Of a stretch of 64,000 nt of DNA, positions 56,256 to 64,000 are shown in pieces. A model generated the notes under the pieces. That model saw nothing but the letters and a program-made list of their open reading frames with translations. It was not told the DNA's origin and ran no database searches. Source of the DNA: Lepus europaeus (Eukaryota; Chordata; Mammalia; Lagomorpha; Leporidae); contig NC_084837.1 of assembly GCF_033115175.1 (NCBI RefSeq), positions 90,268,499 through 90,332,498 on the forward strand, read 5' to 3'. Position 1 is the first letter of the stretch, and each line of letters starts with the position of its first letter. The position numbers and the translations under genes are program-made.

Positions 56256-56744
56256 CATCCCAGGGCCATACCCTGGGGCGTCATTTTCTGAGCCTCACCA
56301 GGAAGAAAGAGGGAGAAGAGGTACAGCCGGCTGGCCTGCAGCAGCCGAGGCCCCTCCGCGGGAGGGCTAGGGAAGTGTGCTCCGAGTGATAAACACGACA
56401 GGGACCAGGGACTTCCGCCCCCCTCTGCCACTTCCCTCGGTGAATCTGCCGGAATCACCTGCTAACACACAGCTTCCCAAAAGGAAAGGTGTGCAACTAC
56501 ACGATGCACGCATGCGCAGGAGCTGCTCGCGAGCACCGGACTGAACCGAGCGAGAAGGAGGGCTGGCGGCTGCTGGGGGCGGTGCTAACAGCACACGGGG
56601 AAGCCAGGGGCGGAGCGGCACCAGGACCAAGGCTGTCTTGCTATGTGATGGTCCTCAGACGTGCAGGTGCTGAGGGGGCTTCAGAGGAAAAGGAGGTTTG
56701 CTACGTGGACGGGCGCTGTCAGAGAAACCTGCAGGCTGCTTTTC
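56256..56744. other. no gene; unassigned GC-rich sequence
   Basis: No recognised repeat. Some CpG around 56500-56620, without promoter motifs I can name. Confidence 0.45.
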
Positions 56745-57056
56745 TTTTAAAAGATTGATTGATTTATTTGAAAGTCAAGAGTTACGAAAGAGAGCGCGAG
56801 CGAATATCTTTCTTTCTTCTGCTGGTTCACTCCGCAATTGGCCACAACGGCTAGGGTTGGGCTGGACGGAAGCCAAGGAGCCAGGAGCTTCTTCCGGGTC
56901 TCCAGTGCAGGTGCAGGGGCCATCTTCCACTGCTGTCTCAGGCCATTAGCAGGGAGCTGGATCAGAAGTGCAGCAGCCACGACTCGAACCAGTGCCCACA
57001 TGGGATGCTGGCCCTGCAGGTGGCGGCTTTAACAGCTACACCACAGCACCAACCCG
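56745..57056 (-). repeat. CSINE, full length
   Basis: Antisense from 'ttttcttttaaaagattgat' to 'acaccacagcaccaaccc'. AGGCTGCT is present on both sides, possibly the target duplication. Confidence 0.92.
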
Positions 57057-57949
57057 TGGAGGCTGCTGTTCAGTTCAAAGTCCAGCATTATACGCTGGGA
57101 TCTCATTTTCTGGACCCCAAAGGCCTCTCTTCAGCGAGCTGCCCAAGAACCTCTCAACCCATCTCCTTGTAAATTCCGCGGACGTTCCCTGCGGCGTCCT
57201 CGGAAGCTCCTCTCCCCACCCTGCTGCCCACGGCACCGTTCCTCACGAGGGGAGGTCCGTGTGGCTGTCAGGGCGTGAAAGACGGCTTCTCTCCACGCGC
57301 GTGGTTTCTCTGCGTAGGCTGTGAATTCAAGTGATGCCAGAGGATTCAGAGCAGCTAAACCATGTCGAATTATGACGTGAGCAAGCATGGGAGTCACACG
57401 TGAGACCCGGGGGCGGGTCAGATGATCCACACGCTGCCTGCAGAAAGGCTGGGAGCTAGGAGCTTGGGGCTTAGGCAGAAGCCGTGGGAGCTGGGGGAGG
57501 CACCCGGCAGTGAACGGAGCTCACCTTCCTACGCAGGTCCTAGATGCTGTCTGGAGCAGCCCTCCTCCCGATGCTGGGATTTTTACTAACATCGATTGCG
57601 TTTATAGATCTGAGCCTCTTGTCACAAAAGGACAGCTTCTCGGAGCTGCTCCTGCGTCTGCGGCTTCTCAGAATCACCGGCTCAAAACTCTGCAGAGCAG
57701 TTATGTTCTGGGCTGGCGTATTCTGGTCTCCTGAAGTCATGTTTTGGGGTGGGATAAGAAGGGATAAGAAGCTCTACGTGGCTTCAATATAAACGGGTCC
57801 CTGAGGGCCATGGCCCTAGGAATCAGTGCAACCCTGTTGCCTTCTCTCACCGGAGGAGACAAGCAATCAGCCAGCAAAGGCGTACTTGACTTGACCATGG
57901 AGACCACAAAGAGATGGTTCCTAGATCTGAACAGGAAAAGCTGCTGTTC
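57057..57949. other. no gene; unassigned sequence
   Basis: Mixed composition, no recognised repeat. At 57540-57780 overlapping open frames occur on both strands without a domain. Confidence 0.45.
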
Positions 57950-57950
57950 A

Positions 57951-58192
57951 GGGAGCCGGCGCTGTGGCACAGTGAGTTAAGCCACCACCTGCAATGCTGG
58001 CATCCCCTATGGGAGTGCTGGTTCAAGTCCTAGTTGCTCCACTTCTGATCCAGCTCCCAGCTAATGCACCTGGGAAGGCAGTGGAGGATGGCCCAAGTGC
58101 TTGGGCTCCTGCACCCATGTGGGAGACCCAGAAGCAGCTCCTGGCTTTGGTCTGGCCCAGCCCTGGCTGTTGCAGCTATTTGGGGAGTGAAC

Positions 58193-58233
<41 letters not shown>

Positions 58234-58266
58234 ACTCTGCCTTTTCAAATCAATCAGTCTTCTAAG
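57951..58266 (+). repeat. CSINE, full length
   Basis: Sense from 'gggagccggcgctgtggcac' to 'ttcaaatcaatcagtcttct', with a pure (CT)16 at 58198-58230. Confidence 0.93.
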
Positions 58267-60050
58267 AAAGGATGATTCTCCGAGCCTACAGGGAATCTTC
58301 CATGCCCTTATCAGATAATAAACAAATCTGTGAGCCCCTCTTCTCTCCCTGTTTGTCTAAACCTTCACTGATAAATCCCAATGCCTCCTAGGGCCAAGAA
58401 TTTTGTACCACATTTCAAAACATTTGCATCCAGGCACAAAAATATTTGCCCAAGGGTGTGCCCACACCAAGGGCAGCTTTTCTCCGGGTGAGGAGCCTCA
58501 TCCTTGGGGTCCAGAGCACCTTGGGTGGGAAAAGGCCTTAGCAGCCGTAGGACCCCCAAGCCCGTGTTTTGCAAACAAGAAGGGACCTCAGCGCATCAGT
58601 GGTGGGAGCCTGAGGTGTTTGGCCCTGAGGAGGTGGGGGTGGGGTGTCCCTCTGAAACAAGAGAGAGCATGTGGGGGTAGAGGTGGGGGAGAGGGAGACA
58701 CGGAGGGACAGGAGCGAGCAGGACCTGGGCACAGTGGGCTCCCACTACTGGCCCTGGGAAGGGGGCGCTGGGCTGTAGGTGGGTACCCAGGGCCCCAGCC
58801 TTGCTTTCTAAGTTGAAGATCATCTCTGTCCATCGTGGGCAGGGTCCTTTTCCTCCCCGCCACTGGGGGCATCCTCGGGTTCAGTGTCACCGAGGGTGGT
58901 ACCTGGAGCCGCTGTCTGCCTAGGGGTTTAAACCAGAGCAGGAACCTTCCAAGTGTTCGTCCCTGCTGGCAGCTGTTTTGGGGTCCTGCCTCGCATCTCG
59001 CTTTCTTTGGGGAAGGGTCTTGATAAGTGTCTGGTCCCCATATGGAAGCCCAGGTTTCAACTCAATCGTGTCGCCTGAGAGACCGGAGGTAAAACAGTGC
59101 CTGGTGTCTGTCCTGTGTGGTCCAGCTGAGATGGTGGCCACGCCTCCCTGAGATGTCAATGGGGCAAGGGCTGCAGGTGTAGGGTGGGCTTTGAGTCCCC
59201 TTTCTGGACCCCGAGGCCTGCAATGGGGCGCGAGGATCCACTGTGTAGCAAGCTCCCAGAGATGCGGCTGCTAGGGTGGGGCTCCCTCTTTGACACCCCC
59301 TGGCTGGGTGTTCTCATGGCTTAGTTCCAAAAGTTACCCAAAGGCTGGACTGCAGCTCCAGAGTCCCAAGGGGCTCCAACGGGGTGGGGTCTGGGGGGAG
59401 TCACGCCTGCCCCCTACTGGAGGCGCTGAGAATGGCAGCCTTGTTTCTCCGGGGTGGCCCTCAGTGAAGTTCTCTTCTCCGTGTGCCAGCTCAGAATTCT
59501 GAAGTAGATGTCCCCTGTAAACGGGCTCTGCAGTCGGTGGACCACAGCCTGGCTGGGCTCTGGGGGCCTGGTAAGCACGGCTGGAGCGGGACTCAGGTCT
59601 CCCGATCCCCTCCCCCCCCCCCCCCGCCCCTACTGTTGAGGAGCCCTGGGGTTTGCAGGCTGTGGTGCACAGGAGAGGTGAGGGTTGACAGACAACAGGG
59701 CTCTGCTCCCAGGAGTCTGGGTCGCCTTCAGAAGCCAGGTGGGATCCAAGTAGATTCCCCGGCTGTGCAAAGTGCAGCAAGGGTGGAGGGAGACCGGGCC
59801 TGGGCCATCATTGCCTGTGTTCCCATGAGCCTGACACGTGGGGTTCAAGGTTCCCTTTGGGGGAAGTGGGGATGGTAACAGTTGCTCCTTCTACCCCGGC
59901 TGGTTTGTCAGGAGGCCTGGGAGAGTGTAGAGGACTGGCGGGCGGGAGCTGACTGTGCACTTGTAATCAGAGGAGCATTTCCGGGGTGGCTGCACTGCCC
60001 CACACGCCGTCTGCTGTCTGCCATGCGTGTCTAGTGACAGCTCTCCAAGA
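58267..60050. other. no gene; unassigned GC-rich sequence
   Basis: 1.8 kb without SINEs. A CTCF-like motif on minus is at 59407-59420, and a 14-base C run at 59612-59625. No credible coding frame. Confidence 0.45.
59407..59420 (-). promoter_or_regulatory. CTCF-like motif
   Basis: The minus strand reads CCAGTAGGGGGCAG, matching the core CCASYAGRKGGCRS at every position. It faces the plus-strand motif at 47618, giving a convergent pair. Confidence 0.6.
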
Positions 60051-60054
60051 CCTG

Positions 60055-60172
60055 TGCTGTGACGATCTGCAGGAGGTTAAACAGCTGCCCCCAGCCCTCA
60101 GGTGCTAAGTGCGGGAGGCGGGACTCTAACCTGGCTCGGAAGCCGGAAGCCGGGATCCTAACCACCAAACCA
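60055..60172 (+). repeat. MIR relic
   Basis: Sense MIR: 'aggaggttaaacagctgccc', 'gcgggaggcgggactctaac' and 'gggatcctaaccaccaaacc' in the expected order. Confidence 0.75.
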
Positions 60173-60791
60173 TAGAGAAGCAGAAAGTGCTCCTGAGGCC
60201 CATTAGCCTCCGGGGAGGGCGCTCTGCCAGGGCGGGCCATCTGCTGTCCCCGGGCTGACCTGTTTGTCTGCTCTTGTGACCCCAGGGGATGCTGGGACAG
60301 CAGACCTCTCAGAGGAGGCTGGCCGGGAGCTCTCCTCACTGCCGCAGCTCCTCCCTTCCTGGTGGTCCATGTCCAGACATTGCACACACGCATGCACACA
60401 TACACATGGATATGTACAGCCCCTCCCCCCCTCACCTGCACACATACAAGCTTGCAGAGTGGGGCCGTGAAGGAGGGGCTTGTAGATGCAGCCCCCAGGG
60501 CTGGGGACATCCGTGGGCCTCCCCTAGGAGATGACAAGCTGTGTGTGGGCCGGAACCAAGCCCTTCTCACTCTGTGCAGTGGCACCCCATCCTCGGCCTG
60601 GGCGAATACATGGACATGCCAGGTAGGGCCAGCCCCTCGTCCAGAGGCTGCCATGCCTGGGCTGGGACTTGAGCCAAGGGGGTCTGAAGGCAGAAGTTAT
60701 TGGTGCCCATGGCAGCCTTATTGGATCCTCAGGAAGTTATGCAGCGCCTCGTGTGTGTGACCCTGGGTTAAAAATCTGAAAGGGGGGAGGG
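60173..60791. other. no gene; unassigned sequence
   Basis: Includes a CA-rich patch at 60379-60412. Overlapping frames on both strands, no domain. Confidence 0.45.
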
Positions 60792-61075
60792 GCGCAGGTG
60801 TTTGGTGCAGCGCTTAAGCAAACCACTTGGGTTGCCACGTCCCACACTGGAGTGTCTGGGTTTGAATCCAGGCTGTGCTTCTGATCTCGCTGCCTGCTCC
60901 CGTGCACACTGGGGCACATCAAGTAATTGGGTTTCTCTTACCCACATGGGAGACCCGGATAGAGTTTCTAGCTCCAGGCTTCAGCCTGGCTCAGTCCTAG
61001 GCTGTCATGGGCATTTGGGGGGAGAACCAACAAATGGAAATGTCTGTCTTTCAAACAAAATAGATTTTAAAAACT
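60792..61075 (+). repeat. older CSINE
   Basis: Sense: 'cgcaggtgtttggtgcagcg', 'gggtttgaatccaggctgtg', 'gagacccggatagagtttct', ending 'ctttcaaacaaaatagattt'. The last SINE before the promoter. Confidence 0.85.
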
Positions 61076-63005
61076 AAAGAGAGAGAGAGGAAAAAAAAAT
61101 ACGGTCACAATCCATAAAAAAAGGCAAGAGCAAATATATTTCATTATGCTATTTAATAACACATGTGACTCAGGCCACCGAGGAGGTGGTATAAGGAGAG
61201 CCATGTAGGGACGATGGCATGTGAGTGGAGTCTCAAAGATGAGCAGGGGTTTCCCCTGCTGAGACCAAGGGCAAAAGGCACAGGGGCTGGGGAGAGGGCA
61301 CTGGGCGTGTCCAGGGGAGCCCTCGGCTAAGCTGCAGGTGCTCCAGGATTTGAAGCCCATCCTGCAGCCCCACCCCCTCCGATTGCACCTGCAGCTCTGC
61401 CGAGGTCTCAGGGCTCAGAGGGCTAGGGGATGGAGCCCTCCCCTCCCTAGGTGCTTCCAGCCGTGACTTTGAGAACACACTATTCTAATGGCTTTTCCTC
61501 CGTCTGGGTCTCACTTCCACTCCTGGGAGCGCCTTAAGTCGCCGACCTCCAACTCTCTGCTCACGCTCTGCTTTGCAAGGAACGTAAACCAGGGTGTGCT
61601 GGGCCGTGGGGCGACTGTGCCGTAGACACACACTCATCTCGAAGCCTCTCCCGTGGGCCAGGCCAGGGAGGGGCCCTGCTCTTGCAGACCTGGCCTCTGG
61701 CCAGGGCCAGGCCACAGAAGGGCCGAGCCAGCCGCTCCCGAAGGTTCAGGAACATTTTCTTTCTGTCTTCACAGTGTGTCGGGGTGGGGGTGGACTGGGG
61801 CAGCAGATTGATGTCCCTAATTACTTTTGGCTCAGGCTGATATTAAGTGTTTGTCTCATTCCCAGAGCCCAACAGCGGATGGCAGGGAAGGTGCCAGGAA
61901 GCGGGCTGGGGGGCTGAGTGTGACCATCTGGGACTTGCGGTATCAGTGGGAGAGCAAAGTGGACAGGTCTCAGCTGTGGGTACAGGGCAAGAGGGTGCCC
62001 TTTGATGGCTTCCCATGGGATCGGAGGGCTGGGGGGCCCAGGCAAGGTCTTGAGTCTGATCTGGGGCTTCCCTGCAGAGACAACCCAACCAGGCTCTGCC
62101 GGCTGTGCCCGCAGGGGCCCCAGCGCAACTCCTGCTTCAGGACGAAGGTGGATTTGGTCTGATTTGATCTTGGTGGCGTTCGGCATTAAGTGAGCATCTG
62201 CTTGTGCCCAAGGGTTCCAGTAACAGAAGGCCTGCCCTTGTATGGGGAGGCTAGGCGGCTCACTACACACACGACGGACACTCAGGAAAATGAGCCCAGA
62301 CCCTCAGAAGTAAATGCAGTGTGTGCGGGGAGACTGTTGGGGGTGGGGCTGCCTGGGGAGAAGTGGGGTGCGTTGGGGTTAGTGCAGAACAGGCAGTCAG
62401 GCGTTCCCGGCAGGACAGCAACCCCGCCAAAGGCACAGGTCCAGCAGAGGGGCAAGCCTAGGAAGGGTCTGGGGCAAAGGGGATGCATGGGGCCTGGTGC
62501 ATCTGCTGCCCAAGGGGTTTAATGAGTCCTGGAGCTGCTCAGGGCACCCCTGGTGCCCTAGCTCCCTCCCAAGCCCCTGTGAGGCTGGATCACACAGCAG
62601 CAGATACAGACGTGCCCTGAGTTCAAGTCCAGACCACTGCCTGGGGTGGTCTTGGGCCAGCCCAGCCCTCTGCGGCCCTCTCTCTCCACCTGTTTAACTC
62701 ACCTGCCAAGCAGGGTGACAATTGCTTCTTAATGCCGCTCATTGCCTTTCCGGTAGTGGCGAGGATGCCGGCCACGCTCTTCCTGTGGCTGTAATTCACA
62801 CAGGGGTCTCCTTTGAGGCCGGCCTGCGACCTCCTGAGCCCCCCAGGCTTTCCACGGGGCAGGTGCTCACCCATCACCTGCAGTCATCCCTGGCGATGAA
62901 TCGCACTGTCCCTCGCCAAGGAGCGGCGCCTCCCGGTCCCCATCTCCGCTAGGGGCCCTCGCCACTCTGTGCCCACAGCGGTTCTGCCCAGGTCCAGGGG
63001 CATGC
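61076..63005. other. no gene; promoter-upstream unique sequence
   Basis: 1.9 kb free of recognised SINE or L1. Two AT-richer segments stand out: 61805-61865 ('cctaattacttttggctcag', 'ctgatattaagtgtttgtct') and 62715-62800 ('acaattgcttcttaatgccg', 'gtggctgtaattcacacagg'). They could be regulatory; this is inference. Confidence 0.4.
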
Positions 63006-63671
63006 CTTTCTCAGGAAGAGAGGTCGCCTTCGGGCGATATCGCTGGGACTCTTACCCCAGCTCCAGGATAGGGCGTGACCCAAGCTAGGAAGGATCCCCC
63101 GCACCGGGCGCACCTGTATCGCCCCCGCCTCGGCTTCAGGAGCGGCGCCACACGCTGGCCTTCGGGCGAGCGACTCGCTGCAAACGGGCGCTCACGCGAG
63201 CCGGCCTGGCCACTCGCGCCCCAGTTCTGCGCGGCCGCGTGCGGGTGCGGCCGCGGCTCCGGGACCCGCGGCTCCCATCCGGCAGGGGGCGAGCCCCGCA
63301 GTCCTGCCGGCCCGCGCTGTCCCGCGTGCTACTTGGCACGCGTCCCCGGGCCGCGGGCACCGGCAGGTGCGAGTAGCCAGCTTCGCCCAGGCGCGTGGCG
63401 GCCGCGGGCCCGAAAGGGTTAAGGCCACGGGCCCAGGCTCCAGCCCCAAGCCCCGGGCGCGGCAGTGGCCGGCGGCCGGCGGTCGAGCTGGGAGGCGCGG
63501 GGCACGGCGGCGGGCGGGCGGGCTGCGCTTCCTCCTCCTCCTCCTCCTCCCTCCGCCTCCGCCTTTGTAGCGAGTTCCCGGCCCCTCTCCTCCCCCGCCC
63601 CCAGCCCGGGCCCGCTCGCTCGCTCCCTTTCTTCCTGCCTCGCCTTCCTGCGGCGAAGGAGGCTCATTTAT

Positions 63672-63677
63672 TATAAA
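63672..63677 (+). promoter_or_regulatory. TATA-box-like TATAAA
   Basis: Lies in a short AT-rich island ('ctcatttattataaatgcac') within very GC-rich DNA, 165 bases before the MTVTK ATG. Position and isolation suggest a core promoter element. Confidence 0.55.
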
Positions 63678-63691
63678 TGCACATTCGGGGC

Positions 63692-63699
63692 TGACATCA
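63692..63699 (+). promoter_or_regulatory. ATF/AP-1-like TGACATCA
   Basis: One base from the palindromic CRE TGACGTCA. It lies between the TATAAA and the putative start of transcription. Confidence 0.4.
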
Positions 63700-63841
63700 G
63701 CGCCGACGAGCGGTCCCTGCGCGCTGCCCGCTCGGCCCAGTCGCCGGCGGGGCGCAGGGAGCGCACCGGACCCTTCCCGCCGCCGCCCGCACCGCCACCG
63801 CCACCGCCAACCGCGCCCCCGCACCGCCGCCCGCTTCCTGC

Positions 63842-63856
63842 ATGACTGTCACAAAG
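63842..63856 (+). CDS. CORO2B: first coding exon of coronin 2B (partial gene)
   Basis: ATG ACT GTC ACA AAG encodes MTVTK and ends exactly at a consensus donor (AAG|GTAAGC, 63857), leaving phase 0. From recall, human CORO2B starts MTVTK followed by MSWRPQ, the latter being where the paralogue CORO2A starts. This fits a tiny separate first coding exon. The product is a WD40 beta-propeller, actin-binding coronin enriched in neural tissue, with a C-terminal coiled coil. In-frame stops upstream (TAA 63674-63676, TGA 63692-63694) make this the start. The only other in-frame ATG since the first stop (63677) ends at that TGA. The Kozak context is weak (T at -3, A at +4). The rest of the gene is outside the window. 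Five residues are few, so another gene with the same start cannot be excluded. Confidence 0.6.
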
Positions 63857-64000
63857 GTAAGCGTCGCTCGCCCGCCCGCCCGGGACCGCCGGCGCCTGCA
63901 GCCCCCGGCCTGGGCTGCGGGGGGCGCGGGGGTGTGGGCGCGGGCTGGGGGCCAGGGCCCGGCGCGGTGCGCCTCCCGCGCTTCCCGGGTCGCTCGAGTC
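63857..64000 (+). other. CORO2B: start of intron 1
   Basis: Begins GTAAGC and continues CpG-rich to the window end. No acceptor site or second exon is within reach. Confidence 0.6.

Larger units (their letters stand above)
63006..64000 (+). promoter_or_regulatory. CpG island promoter (CORO2B, putative)
   Basis: Very dense CpG from about 63.1 kb to the window end, the densest in the window. It contains C/G-rich Sp1-type boxes ('ctcccccgcccccagcccgg'), a (CTC)n run (63530-63549), a TGACATCA ATF/AP-1-like site (63692-63699), a TATAAA (63672-63677) and CCGCCACCGCC repeats in the putative 5'UTR. A start about 25-35 bases after the TATAAA would fall near 63700-63710. A CpG island with an embedded TATA is less usual than a pure CpG promoter, and other start sites in the island are possible. 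Confidence 0.8.

Overview
This is a mammalian intergenic window, almost certainly from rabbit or a close leporid. About 50 tRNA-derived SINE pieces cover it. They belong to the lagomorph C-repeat (CSINE) family, with a Pol III B box of the GGTTCGAGTCC type, a CT-rich tract and an (AATAAA)n-type 3' tail. Five copies of a second, fresher subfamily have an intact long poly-A. L1 debris, MIR relics and a few DNA-transposon relics fill much of the rest. Nearly all the long open frames are accidents of SINEs, CT/CA tracts or a GC-rich minisatellite.

Only one gene start can be supported. At the right edge (about 63.0-64.0 kb) there is a CpG island with a TATAAA, a TGACATCA element and a first coding exon. 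That exon encodes just five residues (MTVTK) and is followed by a consensus GTAAGC donor. From memory this matches the first coding exon of CORO2B (coronin 2B, a neural actin-binding WD40 protein). The window would then be the upstream intergenic region and promoter of CORO2B, plus the first bases of intron 1.

Layout. 0-7.8 kb: SINEs, MIRs and a repeat-poor block at 5.0-5.6 kb. 7.77-12.73 kb: a sense L1 that starts at its true 5' end, carries a solo LTR in its 5'UTR and a young SINE at the start of ORF2, and breaks off inside reverse transcriptase. 12.7-21 kb: three stretches of old antisense L1 peppered with SINEs, separated by a repeat-free block at 16.1-17.1 kb. 21-38 kb: mixed unique sequence, SINEs, a decayed ~34-bp tandem array (24.2-24.9 kb), and hAT and Tigger relics. 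38.39-39.13 kb: a CSINE whose middle has grown into a 22-unit minisatellite. 39-53 kb: GC-rich unique sequence, SINEs, a palindromic DNA-transposon relic and a CpG-rich patch at 47.5-48.4 kb with a strong CTCF-like motif. 53-63 kb: a 480-bp CA-rich block, more SINEs, and GC-rich sequence leading to the promoter.

I found no new gene system. The most informative points are the SINE-born minisatellite, repeated insertion of SINEs into the tails of older SINEs, the solo LTR in the L1 5'UTR, the decayed 34-bp array, and a set of CTCF-like motifs including a convergent pair before the promoter. Family names come from recall of repeat consensus sequences, not from a database run. 'Unique' blocks are stretches where I recognised nothing.
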